DNA from: an uncultured Bacteroidales bacterium
GTDB lineage: Bacteria; Bacteroidota; Bacteroidia; Bacteroidales; UBA4417
DNA: 64,000 nt
Direction: 5' to 3'
Assembly (NCBI GenBank): GCA_903879715.1
Contig: CAIRMR010000173.1
Span: 27,524 to 91,523 of the forward strand
The translations under genes were made by a program, and so were the position numbers. Position 1 is the first letter of the stretch, and the number at the start of each line of letters is the position of its first letter. Below, in pieces: positions 1 through 9,365 of the stretch. The notes below the pieces were generated by a model, which saw only the letters and a program-made list of their open reading frames with translations, was not told the DNA's origin and ran no database searches.

Positions 1-2
1 AT

Positions 3-839
3 CCTGATGGTGATACTGTTGCGCTTAAACAGCAGAATCAGAGCTATTATTCATTGATACGGCAGGTTGGGCGCGAACGTGTGTGGAATGATAAATTCAA
101 CTTTGGTGATATTGTTGCCAGGCCAGTTGACAAACGCGAAAATTATATTAAACGTTGTATTGGCTTACCTGGCGATACAATTCAAATAATCGACGAAGTT
201 GTTCATATTAATGGCAAAGCTCTTGATTTCCCTGAACTTTCTCAGTTTATGTACCAGGTAAAAACCGACGGTAATCCTATCAATAAACGTTTGATTGGCA
301 AACTCGATATCACAGAGGATGTACAGCCAACTGAAACAGGTGACCAGGTTATTACTTTAACCAATGAATCGGCCGCTAAACTAAAGGAACTTCCTAATGT
401 TCTGTCAGTTGCGAAAATCATACAACCAAAAGGATTCTGGCAACCGTATATCTTCCCGTTCGATTCAGCTTATGCCTGGAACGTGGATAATTTTGGTCCT
501 TTGTATATTCCTAAGGCCGGAGCTACAGTTCAACTTACACTTGCGAACCTTCCTTTATATTCACGGATTATCAACGCGTATGAGCTGAATTCACTGGATG
601 TTAAAGATGGGAAAATATTTATAAATGGAAAAGTTACAACATCCTATACCTTCAAACTCGATTACTACTGGATGATGGGCGATAACCGCCACAATTCAGC
701 GGACAGCCGTTTCTGGGGTTTTGTACCGGTGGATCATATTGTTGGAAAAGCTGTATTTGTATGGCTCTCGCTGGATAACAACAAGTCGCTGTTTGATGGG
801 AAAATCAGGTGGAGTAAGTTGTTCAGAACTATAAAATAA
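3..839 (+). CDS. lepB: Signal peptidase I (5' end outside window)
   Basis: Inner-membrane serine protease that removes signal peptides from secreted proteins. The reading frame is open from base 3 without a start codon, so the N-terminus, with its membrane anchor and the catalytic serine box, lies upstream of the window. Visible are the lysine box (KRCIGLPGD), which carries the general-base Lys, and near the C-terminus the conserved GDNR and NSADSRFWG boxes (D and E). A long insert separates the lysine box from these last boxes, as in other Bacteroidota LepB proteins. A TTG at 54 could be mistaken for a start, but the in-frame residues before it (PDGDTVALKQQ) also match LepB, so the gene continues upstream. 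Confidence 0.93.
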   Translation, partial: PDGDTVALKQQNQSYYSLIRQVGRERVWNDKFNFGDIVARPVDKRENYIKRCIGLPGDTIQIIDEVVHINGKALDFPELSQFMYQVKTDGNPINKRLIGKLDITEDVQPTETGDQVITLTNESAAKLKELPNVLSVAKIIQPKGFWQPYIFPFDSAYAWNVDNFGPLYIPKAGATVQLTLANLPLYSRIINAYELNSLDVKDGKIFINGKVTTSYTFKLDYYWMMGDNRHNSADSRFWGFVPVDHIVGKAVFVWLSLDNNKSLFDGKIRWSKLFRTIK

Positions 840-924
840 CAAGCTTATTTCCACAGATGCTTCGCCGAAAACATTTCATGAGTAGCGACTTGTTTTAATA
901 ATAACAGGAGCTTTCTATAATTTA

Positions 925-965
925 AACAGATCTTTTTCGTTAGCAGAAAAAGGTCTGTTTTTTTT
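925..965 (+). terminator. Intrinsic terminator after lepB
   Basis: A hairpin with left arm AACAGATCTTTTTC and right arm GAAAAAGGTCTGTT (one G-T pair) and a short loop runs directly into eight T residues. It lies about 85 nt after the lepB stop and before the ftsK promoter. Confidence 0.8.
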
Positions 966-1003
966 GATAGAAAATGGCTATCAATACATTACTAAAAATT
1001 TCA

Positions 1004-1011
1004 TAATTTTG
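1004..1011 (+). promoter_or_regulatory. Putative -7 box of the ftsK promoter
   Basis: TAATTTTG matches the Bacteroidota -7 consensus TAnnTTTG and lies 76 nt before the ftsK start, just after the lepB terminator. No clear -33 TTTG is visible at the usual spacing. Confidence 0.4.
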
Positions 1012-1086
1012 CGGTAGTGTGTTCTCTGAAAACATAAACTATCAGCTAACGCAAAACCACTTATCGATTATACCTTATCTGAAATA

Positions 1087-3717
1087 ATGCCCCGATACAC
1101 CTCAAATTCACTTCCCAAAAACACGCTTCAGGATGAGCCGTCAACCGCCACACCTGAGCCAAAGGATAAGAAAAAAGCCAGGCCGTCGAAAACGAAGCAG
1201 GAAGAAAATCTGAATCCGCAGACTTCGCGAATAGAAAAACTATCGCAGGTTGTGGGTATTTTTTCGTTACTGACTGCTTTTTTTCTTTTTATTGCTATAA
1301 TTTCCTTTTTAATCAATTGGTTTACAGGTTTTTCGGATGATGATATTTCAAAAATAGGTACACGTATATTCACCGATAATAAATTGGAAGCCAATAACCT
1401 GGGAGGCCGATTGGGAGCTGCAGCATCGAATTTGCTGGTTAAACAAGGTTTCGGAATCGGAACTCTTTTTATCCCCATTTGGTTGTTTGTACTAGGAGTG
1501 CGGCTATCGTTAAAGCATAAAATTATAGCCTTGGGTTCCAGCCTTGGATTTATACTTCTCTCCATGGCATGGCTATCGGTTACATTGGGATTCCTATTCC
1601 GTGATTCAGCGCTTTCAATACTGGGAGGAATATCGGGCTATGAATCTTCGCTTTACCTCGAAGGCCTGATGGGAAAATTCGGGTTGATGCTACTGCTGAT
1701 ATTTATTTTTGTCGCATTTTTAGTCATTGTTTTTAATTTCTCCCTTCACCAGGTTAAACACTGGATCGAAAATCGCAAAAAAGAATCCGCGGAAGGATTG
1801 GATGAAGATCTTAGTAATCAGAATCCTGAATTTACCGTTAATGCGCGAAATGCCCAGGATATTCCGGTTGACAAATACAATACGGTTGAATTTGCCGTTA
1901 ATGATTTCGATAAAGCCGTTGATCTTAATAAACAAACAGTCCAGCAACAAAAAGCTAATGGCAATGAGCCGGCTACCAATACCCAATTTGAGCCTGTATC
2001 CTTCCCTAAAACAAAACCACAAGCCAATACACAAGTTGAGTTTACTATAGAAACGCCTGAAATACCAGCTGCGGTTTCAGATAATGATTTTACAATTATT
2101 GCTCCGGTATCCCAGCCTGTTAAGCCACCATTTGTGACTGCTAATGACAAGCAGGCAGATTCTGATGTTGAGCATCATACAATGGATACGGCGTATGATC
2201 CACATCTTGACCTGGCTACATTCAAGCTGCCGGGAATCGATTTACTGGATGAATATGGTGTAGGCACAATCAGTGTAACAAAGGATGAACTTGAAGCCAA
2301 TAAAAACCGCATTGTTTCAACGCTTGGAAACTATGGTATTCAAATTGACAAGATCAAGGCCACAATAGGACCGACGGTTACACTTTACGAAATAATTCCG
2401 GCACCAGGAGTTCGTATCTCGAAAATCAAAAACCTAGAAGACGATATTGCCCTGAGTCTTTCGGCATTGGGGATACGAATTATTGCCCCTATTCCCGGAA
2501 AAGGAACTATTGGGATTGAAGTTCCTAACCAGAATCCTGCAATAGTTGGAATGAAATCCCTGATAGCTTCGGAGAAGTTTAAAAGTAATCATTATGATCT
2601 TCCTTTTGCCATTGGAAAGACCATTCAAAATGAAGAATTCATTGCTGACCTTACCAAAATGCCGCATATCCTGATGGCCGGCGCTACCGGACAAGGGAAA
2701 TCAGTTGGTCTGAATGCCATTATCACTTCGCTTTTATACAAAAAACATCCTTCGGAACTTAAATTTGTGATGGTTGACCCTAAAAAAGTTGAACTGACCT
2801 TGTTTTCGAAAATTGAACGTCATTACCTTGCCAAGCTACCCGATTCAGAAGAAGCTATTATAACTGATACACGCAAAGTTGTAAGAACACTTAATTCGCT
2901 CAATATTGAGATGGATAACCGTTACGACCTGCTGAAAGACGCACAGGTCCGTAATATTAAGGAGTACAACACCAAGTTTATTGCCCGGAAGTTGAATCCG
3001 CTTAACGGCCATCGGTTTATGCCGTATATTGTTTTGGTCATTGATGAGTTTGCCGACTTAATTCTTACTGCGGGTAAAGAGGTTGAACATCCGATAACCA
3101 GACTTGCTCAGCTTGCCCGTGCTATTGGCATCCACCTGGTTATTGCTACTCAGCGTCCGAGTGTTAACATTATTACCGGTACAATTAAAGCCAACTTTCC
3201 TGCCCGTATTGCTTTCAGGGTTATTTCCAAAATCGACTCACGTACCATCCTTGATACCGGTGGCGCTGATCAGCTCATCGGACGTGGTGACCTGTTAATG
3301 TCGCAGGGTGGAGATATGATACGTTTGCAATGTGCTTTTATTGATTTGCATGAAGTGGAACGCGTTACTGAGTTTATTGGCTCCCAGCGCGGCTATCCTA
3401 CAGCTTATGCTTTACCTGAATTTAATGAAGAAGAGTCAGAAATCCAGCAGGAAATGGATCCCGGCGAACGTGATGAGCTCTTTGAAGATGCTGCTTACCT
3501 TATAGTTTCAACACAACAAGGCTCAACTTCACTCTTGCAGCGAAAACTCAAATTAGGATACAATCGTGCAGGTCGTATTATCGACCAGCTTGAGTCAGCC
3601 GGTATTGTCGGACCGTTCGAAGGAAGTAAAGCCCGCGAAGTAAAAGTTGCGACAGAGTTTGCTTTGGAACAGTTTTTGAAAGACCTGAATAGTAATAGAA
3701 AGACAGAAGAATACTAA
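1087..3717 (+). CDS. ftsK: DNA translocase FtsK
   Basis: Septal DNA pump that clears and resolves chromosomes at division. At 876 aa it has the normal family length. The order is: a basic, proline-rich N-terminus; four hydrophobic segments (about residues 55-220), as in the FtsK 4TM domain; a low-complexity Gln/Pro/Asn-rich linker (about 230-360); the alpha domain; the RecA-like motor with Walker A GATGQGKS (about residue 535) and Walker B VLVIDEFADL; and a C-terminal winged-helix gamma domain (about 800-860, including TSLLQRKLKLGYNRAGRI) that reads KOPS-like sequences. The ATG at 1087 precedes a conserved N-terminus. It is followed after 19 nt by the LolA-like gene, a common Bacteroidota order. 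Confidence 0.96.
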   Translation: MPRYTSNSLPKNTLQDEPSTATPEPKDKKKARPSKTKQEENLNPQTSRIEKLSQVVGIFSLLTAFFLFIAIISFLINWFTGFSDDDISKIGTRIFTDNKLEANNLGGRLGAAASNLLVKQGFGIGTLFIPIWLFVLGVRLSLKHKIIALGSSLGFILLSMAWLSVTLGFLFRDSALSILGGISGYESSLYLEGLMGKFGLMLLLIFIFVAFLVIVFNFSLHQVKHWIENRKKESAEGLDEDLSNQNPEFTVNARNAQDIPVDKYNTVEFAVNDFDKAVDLNKQTVQQQKANGNEPATNTQFEPVSFPKTKPQANTQVEFTIETPEIPAAVSDNDFTIIAPVSQPVKPPFVTANDKQADSDVEHHTMDTAYDPHLDLATFKLPGIDLLDEYGVGTISVTKDELEANKNRIVSTLGNYGIQIDKIKATIGPTVTLYEIIPAPGVRISKIKNLEDDIALSLSALGIRIIAPIPGKGTIGIEVPNQNPAIVGMKSLIASEKFKSNHYDLPFAIGKTIQNEEFIADLTKMPHILMAGATGQGKSVGLNAIITSLLYKKHPSELKFVMVDPKKVELTLFSKIERHYLAKLPDSEEAIITDTRKVVRTLNSLNIEMDNRYDLLKDAQVRNIKEYNTKFIARKLNPLNGHRFMPYIVLVIDEFADLILTAGKEVEHPITRLAQLARAIGIHLVIATQRPSVNIITGTIKANFPARIAFRVISKIDSRTILDTGGADQLIGRGDLLMSQGGDMIRLQCAFIDLHEVERVTEFIGSQRGYPTAYALPEFNEEESEIQQEMDPGERDELFEDAAYLIVSTQQGSTSLLQRKLKLGYNRAGRIIDQLESAGIVGPFEGSKAREVKVATEFALEQFLKDLNSNRKTEEY

Positions 3718-3736
3718 AATTAATAATTGACTAAAA

Positions 3737-4366
3737 ATGAAAAAACTATTGATGATTGCCTCACTGCTTGTATTTACCATTTCCGGCTTTGCTCAGAATG
3801 ACAAAAAAGCTACTGCCATACTCGATGAAGTAACTGCTAAAACAAAGTTATACAAGACGATAAAAATTGAATTTACCTATGCCATGGATAATGCCAAAGA
3901 AAAAATTCATGACAAATTTAAAGGAACATTACTTTCAAAAGGCGAGAAATACAAACTTACAGCAGCCGGGCAGGATGTGATCAGTGATGGTAAAACTATG
4001 TGGACTTACCTTAAAGAAGCTAAAGAAGTTCAGATTAACAACGCAGGTGAAGATGATGAATCATTTACCCCGACAAAATTATTGAGTGGTTACAATAAAG
4101 ACTATAAATCAAAATTCATAGCGGAAAAAGGCAATGATCAGATCATTGAACTTTACCCGCTCAAGAAAGGAAAAACATTTACCAAAGTTCAGTTGACCAT
4201 TGACAAGAACAAGAAACAGATCAGCAAATTTGTGATTTACGACCGCAGCGGCAGTACCTTTTCTTATATAGTTGATAAATTTGTTGCTGACCAGTCTATT
4301 GCTGATAATGTGTTTTCATTTAACAAAGCCGAACATCCGGGTGTGGAAATTAATGATATGAGGTAG
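3737..4366 (+). CDS. lolA: LolA-like outer-membrane lipoprotein carrier
   Basis: Probable periplasmic chaperone that carries lipoproteins from the LolCDE exporter to the outer membrane. The 209-aa product begins with a signal peptide (MKKLLMIASLLVFTISGFAQ, cleavage after FAQ). It continues with the LolA half-barrel pattern: a KIEFTY strand, then GTLLSKGEKYKL, ISDGKTMWTYL and a late FVIYDRSG strand. Bacteroidota LolA proteins are divergent, so the exact cargo cannot be read from sequence. The gene lies 19 nt downstream of ftsK and is probably cotranscribed with it. Confidence 0.8.
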   Translation: MKKLLMIASLLVFTISGFAQNDKKATAILDEVTAKTKLYKTIKIEFTYAMDNAKEKIHDKFKGTLLSKGEKYKLTAAGQDVISDGKTMWTYLKEAKEVQINNAGEDDESFTPTKLLSGYNKDYKSKFIAEKGNDQIIELYPLKKGKTFTKVQLTIDKNKKQISKFVIYDRSGSTFSYIVDKFVADQSIADNVFSFNKAEHPGVEINDMR

Positions 4367-4452
4367 ATTAAATGACAGAAGGTTTTAGGGATCAGGTGTT
4401 GGGTGTTAGGTATTAAATTCACAAATCACAATTCACAAATCTCAAATCACCC

Positions 4453-5013
4453 CTACCCTTTCTTCCCCAGTTTCCGTGCCATTATATCCTTATCAATCTG
4501 GAGCATTAATTTGGTTCCAATACTCTTGAAACCAGGTGTTCCATCCGCCATCTGAAATTCAATAGTATCATATAATTCCTTGAGAATATCGGGTTCGGTT
4601 ACTGAAAGTCGGTATAATATCTGGATGCAATACATTTTAACTGCTACACTTTCGGTTGTCGAAACAATCCACTCGAATGCCATATTCATAAGTTCGCCTT
4701 CAGTACCCACAGGAAAAGGTGAACGGGCAATCATTCGTAAAGCATGGCGCTTCAGGCCATCGTGATTAAATTCGGGAAGTTTCGCGATCAGTTGAGGGAG
4801 AAAGGGCTCTACCCAGGCGGGTTTATCTTCCGAAGCTGTATCAATAATCCAGGCAGCGCGCCGTGAAACCGGCTCTTCGATGGCAAGATATATTTTCCAT
4901 AGTTCACTTACCAATTCAGGGCGTTTAAGTACAATATCAGCCACAAAGTCAGTGTAAGAACGGGAATTACCCTTCAGTAATAATTCGCGAAAGTTGAATT
5001 GTTCAATTGCCAT
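4453..5013 (-). CDS. Helical-repeat (HEAT/ARM-like) protein of unknown function
   Basis: A soluble, mostly helical protein of 186 aa with no signal peptide. It shows repeated amphipathic helix pairs such as RRAAWIIDTASEDKPAW, LKRHALRMIARSPFP and AVKMYCIQILYRLS, the spacing seen in HEAT/ARM solenoids. No catalytic motif is visible. I chose the ATG at 5013 (MAIEQFNFREL) over an in-frame TTG at 5028. It is convergent with the lolA-like gene. The gap between them holds a short G/T-rich stretch of the 'GGTTTTAGG' word type also found at 53.56 kb. Similar proteins exist in other Bacteroidota but I cannot assign a role. Confidence 0.7.
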   Translation of the reverse strand: MAIEQFNFRELLLKGNSRSYTDFVADIVLKRPELVSELWKIYLAIEEPVSRRAAWIIDTASEDKPAWVEPFLPQLIAKLPEFNHDGLKRHALRMIARSPFPVGTEGELMNMAFEWIVSTTESVAVKMYCIQILYRLSVTEPDILKELYDTIEFQMADGTPGFKSIGTKLMLQIDKDIMARKLGKKG

Positions 5014-5147
5014 TTTAACTTGTTGCAAGAAAAAATATTTGTTTTAATACGAAACAGAGTTAGTCAAGTTATCATAAATAACTTTAATTCTAAAGCTAGT
5101 CACGATTTTTTCATCAATTTTGCAGACTGCTCATCCATTTCGATACT

Positions 5148-6983
5148 ATGAAGAAACGAATTTCCGTATTTTTACTTTACCTTGTATCCTGGTACCTGCT
5201 TTTTGTGATGGCACGAATTGCTTTTCTTTTATATTATTTTGGAAAGGCAACACAACTATCTGCATTAGAAGTACTTAATACCTTTATTTATGGATTCAAG
5301 CTGGATATTGCAATAGCCGCATATATAGCTATCTTACCAGCAATAGTACTAACGGTTACTTCATATTTCCAGGGCCAATTTATAAAATACTTTTATAACA
5401 TATACAGTGCCATTGTAATACTTGTCTGCTCTACAATTATTATCGGAGACCTATACATGTATGGGCATTGGGGATTCCGGATTGATGCCACTCCCCTCTT
5501 CTATATGACCAACCCGAAAGCAATGATTGCCAGCGTCAGTACTTTTACTGTTATCGGAGGCATACTGGCAGTTTTAATGATGAGTGGATTACTGTATTTC
5601 ATTTATTACAAAGTATTCGATAACAAGCTTGAATCGTTGCAAAAAAACAATAAGGATGTTTTTGTATTGTTACCGGCTACGATTTTGCTTGTTATAGTCT
5701 TACGCGGAGGTATCGGCATCGGAAGCCTGTCAACAAGTTCAGCGTATTTCTCACAAAAGCAGTATGCCAATCATTCCGCTATCAATCCGATCTGGAATCT
5801 GGGGTTTTCGCTTAGTGAATCGAATGATCTTCAACACAAGTATTTGTATTACAGCGAAAAAGAAGTTACTAATAAACTTGCCCCGCTTAAATCCGGGAAT
5901 GGAACAACAATCAACCTGTTACGAAATAATCGTCCAAATATAATTCTTATTATCACTGAAAGCCTTACGGCAAAAGCTCTGGTGGCAACCGGCGGACGAC
6001 CAGGCATTATGCCAGAACTAAACAAACTGGTAAAAGAAGGTGTATTGTTTGATCAAATGTATGCCACTTCCGATCGTACCGACAAAGGATTGGCAGCAGT
6101 AATAGCCGGTTACCCTTCGCTCCCTGGTTCCAGTCCTTTGAAATACCAGAAACTAACTGAGAAACTGGCTTTCATTCCCCAAAAACTGAAAGCAGCAAGC
6201 TATAAAAATGAATTTTATTATGGAGGCACGTTGCAGTTTGCCAACTATTTAGCATTCCTGGTGCAAGCTGGATATGATAAAATGGTTTCGGACAAGGACT
6301 TTCCACCTGCTGATCTGAAATCAAAATGGGGCGCATTTGATCATGTTGTTTTAAACAAATGCCTGGAAGATACACCTGATAGTGATACAAAGTTCTTCAA
6401 AACGATTCTTACTTTAACCAGCCATGAACCTTTCGATACACCTGTAGCTACCGTTATTGAAGGAAATGATGATGACTCAAAATACCTTAATTCACTGCAT
6501 TATACTGACGCATCCATAGGAGATTTCATTAAAAAAGCAAAAACCCGTAAATGGTGGGATAATACACTGATTATCATCATTGCGGATCACGGAAGTACGC
6601 GACCTGGCAACTCAGAAATGTGGGAAAAATCCAAATATCATATTCCTATGATCTGGCTGGGCGGGGCATTGAATTTACATGATACGGTTATCAGTAACAT
6701 GGCTTCACAAACTGACCTTGCGGCTACATTAATGTCGCAGCTTCAACTAAATTCGGATGATTTTAAGTTCAGCAAAAACATACTCTCGTCCAACTACATA
6801 CCGTATTCCTTTTTCACTTTTACAGGCGGATTCGGATTTCAAAAACCAGATGATTTACTCATATATAATACAGTTACTGATGCCTATTCCAAATCAGCTC
6901 AGAAAGCTGACAGCATCAATGAAAAACAGGGAAAGGCATATCTGCAATCTATTTTTATGGACTTTTACAATAAAAATAAATAG
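5148..6983 (+). CDS. LTA-synthase-like membrane phosphotransferase (sulfatase fold)
   Basis: A 611-aa membrane enzyme of the alkaline-phosphatase/sulfatase superfamily, LtaS/MdoB type. Five hydrophobic segments occupy residues 1 to about 190. The extracytoplasmic domain has the nucleophile motif ITESLTAKAL (catalytic Thr), a substrate-side segment TSDRTDKGLAAVIAGYPSLPG and the metal site IIADHGSTRPG. Family members transfer phosphoglycerol or phosphoethanolamine head groups to envelope polymers or lipids; in a Gram-negative cell the acceptor here is unknown. An AATTTTGC promoter-like stretch lies about 35 nt upstream of the ATG. The gene stands alone between oppositely oriented genes. Confidence 0.85.
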   Translation: MKKRISVFLLYLVSWYLLFVMARIAFLLYYFGKATQLSALEVLNTFIYGFKLDIAIAAYIAILPAIVLTVTSYFQGQFIKYFYNIYSAIVILVCSTIIIGDLYMYGHWGFRIDATPLFYMTNPKAMIASVSTFTVIGGILAVLMMSGLLYFIYYKVFDNKLESLQKNNKDVFVLLPATILLVIVLRGGIGIGSLSTSSAYFSQKQYANHSAINPIWNLGFSLSESNDLQHKYLYYSEKEVTNKLAPLKSGNGTTINLLRNNRPNIILIITESLTAKALVATGGRPGIMPELNKLVKEGVLFDQMYATSDRTDKGLAAVIAGYPSLPGSSPLKYQKLTEKLAFIPQKLKAASYKNEFYYGGTLQFANYLAFLVQAGYDKMVSDKDFPPADLKSKWGAFDHVVLNKCLEDTPDSDTKFFKTILTLTSHEPFDTPVATVIEGNDDDSKYLNSLHYTDASIGDFIKKAKTRKWWDNTLIIIIADHGSTRPGNSEMWEKSKYHIPMIWLGGALNLHDTVISNMASQTDLAATLMSQLQLNSDDFKFSKNILSSNYIPYSFFTFTGGFGFQKPDDLLIYNTVTDAYSKSAQKADSINEKQGKAYLQSIFMDFYNKNK

Positions 6984-7008
6984 AATATTATCTCATAATA
7001 ATAAACAC

Positions 7009-7060
7009 AAAAAAACCTGCTATATGAGAAAATACCTCATTCCAGCAGGTTTGAATTTTT
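7009..7060. terminator. Bidirectional terminator between convergent genes
   Basis: The stem AACCTGC/GCAGGTT encloses an inner stem ATGAG/CTCAT. Seven A residues on the left give a T-run for the - strand, and a T-rich right flank serves the + strand. It lies between the ends of the sulfatase-fold gene and the GT-C gene. Confidence 0.8.
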
Positions 7061-7083
7061 AATAATACGTACGTCCGTTCGTC

Positions 7084-9093
7084 TTATTTAGTAATTGGCA
7101 CTTTTACCTTGCGTCCATATTTTTCGTATTCTATCTTTACAATTGTAGCAGGTTCATTATCATCGTCACCGATCTGGGATACTTTGCTGAATATCTGGGG
7201 ATACTTTTCCTGGATAAATGCCATATAACGCTCCACGGTATTGATAATCATTCCATCTTTCTGAGTGGAATTACGTCGCAGGTTTGCTGTCAGAATATGT
7301 GTAACACCAGCATTTTGCAGCTGGCTGAGCAAGGAGTCGGGATAATACAGTTTTACCAGTTTGCCTTGATCTAACAAGGGTTTTAACGCACCTGCAGACG
7401 AAATATAGTTGAACCCGGCCAAATTAACCTCTTTATAGAAACTATTCCTGTCACCGGCTTCTATCTTATCAGCAAAGAAGACGGTGTCTCCCACAAAAAG
7501 CATGGCCACCATGTTTTCTTTCAACATAGCAAACAATTGAGGATTGAGCTGTTTACCACTGAAATCCGCATAGTTAAAGAGCATATATGCTGAGTCATTT
7601 TTCGTCCAGTTATTTACGAAAACATCGGTACTGTATGCTGGCAACTGCATGATTCCATAAAAGTTGCGGCCTTTCCCGTAAACAAATGAAATCGAAGGTT
7701 TACGACAAGCTACAATGGCATCTTTGGGCAGGTTCGTAGCTGCCCATTCACTTGCTTTCAGGTAGTTTTTCCAGTCGGGAGAAAGGCCACCATATTTGCC
7801 GCTGATCTTTTGATTTTCTTTTACAGCTTTTGCAGTCACAGCTATGCTTTGAAAGAAGATTAGCACCGCCAGTATGGGAACCGCAACTTGGAGCAATTTG
7901 TATTCTTTTATACTTGAAAGGTAATAAATGAAAGAGAAGATCACTAAAAGTAAGAACGGAATTGCCGGAATTATAAGTCGGTTCTGGTCCCATTTGGTCT
8001 GTAAAATCAGGAAGGAAATCAACAAGAATGCGCCGGCCAGCAATCCGGTAAAGAAAAGGTATTTGTTCTTTTTAAAAGTAATAACCAAAGAACCTATTGA
8101 AAGCAAGTAAATCAATATCGTCACCGTTGAACTGACACTCATAGCTGTAGTAACTTTCCGCAATCCTAACATAGATACAAAATGCTTAGAAAGATACAGT
8201 TTGGAGTTATCAAGTAACCTGGTAACAAATCCCGCAAAATCTTCTTTGCCTGCCTGTGGATTATAATAGTCTTTATTCATCAAACTGGAACCCTGTGATG
8301 AAAACTGTAAACCGCCATCACTCCACAACATGTATTTGATACCCTGAAATGCAATCATTACAATTCCAAAAGCAGCAATTGAATATAAAATGTTTTTCCA
8401 TTGCCCGCGAAGTAAAAAATAACCCAACACTGCTATAACAGCTGAATATCCTGCATTTTTTGTCAAAGCAAGTGCAAGCAGACTTATTGCCAGTATTAAA
8501 TGTCGTTGCATATCTTGCTTAAATGAAACTTCCTTTTCTTTATCAATAAAACCGCTAAAGAAAACCAACACCAAAACAATTTGCATGAAAAGGTAAAAAG
8601 CCTCGTTGTAGGTCTGGCTTGCATAGTAAAGAATGAAAGAATTTACACTCAGTACCAGTAAGGTGATTACAAGCAAAGAAGAAGGTATCCTTGACCGGAA
8701 GGCTATAAAAAACAGGTAAATAAATCCCATAACAAAAATCAGGGATAAGACTTTTAGCGGAACCAGGCTGATACCAAATATTGCTACAAATATGGATAGC
8801 ACCATCGGATATAAAGGCCCCTGGAAAGCCGGGTATTTAAAGGAATGAATAAAATCAGAAGCCCTGATGATATAAAATGAATCATCCCCTGATAAACTGA
8901 CACGCGAATCAAAAAGCATCAGGCTGAAAAGAAACGTTATTCCTAAAATAACCCAGATAAGCCAACTTAGTCGTTTATCAAAATAGGCATTCATCACCGT
9001 CAGTAAATCTTTGGATTCCGGAGATGGATTTGTTCTTTTTGCAGTCGGAGTAACAACTCCTGGATTTTTCTGATTCACTATATCTTTTGCCAT
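7084..9093 (-). CDS. GT-C type polytopic glycosyltransferase-like protein
   Basis: A 669-aa integral membrane protein. After a polar N-terminus of about 40 residues come roughly a dozen hydrophobic segments, then a soluble C-terminal domain of about 230 residues. The first extracytoplasmic loop holds the acidic motif SGDDSFYI and an FQGPLYP segment, the usual layout of GT-C enzymes (PMT/ArnT-like) that use polyprenyl-phosphate sugars as donors. The C-terminal domain may bind the acceptor. The ATG at 9093 is followed by MAKDIVNQ. Donor and acceptor are unknown. The methyltransferase/GT2 gene next door also points to glycan or lipid-linked sugar work. Confidence 0.75.
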   Translation of the reverse strand: MAKDIVNQKNPGVVTPTAKRTNPSPESKDLLTVMNAYFDKRLSWLIWVILGITFLFSLMLFDSRVSLSGDDSFYIIRASDFIHSFKYPAFQGPLYPMVLSIFVAIFGISLVPLKVLSLIFVMGFIYLFFIAFRSRIPSSLLVITLLVLSVNSFILYYASQTYNEAFYLFMQIVLVLVFFSGFIDKEKEVSFKQDMQRHLILAISLLALALTKNAGYSAVIAVLGYFLLRGQWKNILYSIAAFGIVMIAFQGIKYMLWSDGGLQFSSQGSSLMNKDYYNPQAGKEDFAGFVTRLLDNSKLYLSKHFVSMLGLRKVTTAMSVSSTVTILIYLLSIGSLVITFKKNKYLFFTGLLAGAFLLISFLILQTKWDQNRLIIPAIPFLLLVIFSFIYYLSSIKEYKLLQVAVPILAVLIFFQSIAVTAKAVKENQKISGKYGGLSPDWKNYLKASEWAATNLPKDAIVACRKPSISFVYGKGRNFYGIMQLPAYSTDVFVNNWTKNDSAYMLFNYADFSGKQLNPQLFAMLKENMVAMLFVGDTVFFADKIEAGDRNSFYKEVNLAGFNYISSAGALKPLLDQGKLVKLYYPDSLLSQLQNAGVTHILTANLRRNSTQKDGMIINTVERYMAFIQEKYPQIFSKVSQIGDDDNEPATIVKIEYEKYGRKVKVPITK

Positions 9094-9365
9094 TATATAA
9101 ATTTAATTTATTGATCATGCTACTATCGTGCAAATATCAGTTTTTTTTATGAAAGTAAAATACCGCTACAACAAAACGATAACATATAAGATTCAATTAA
9201 CATATTCATCCTTCACTGCCGCAATTGTATGCCGGAAACAATTTTCGATTGATTTCAGATTTCAATATATAAATTACATAAATATGCTGGTGGCTAAATA
9301 TGTGATGGCATAAGTGCATTATCTTTTGTAGATTTGCTAAAATATTGCATTTTAATCTCATTTTT

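Noticed and set aside
9128..9313. 61-codon open frame in the gap before the methyltransferase/GT2 gene
   Set aside because: No family pattern, no clear ribosome site, AT-rich; it looks like chance.
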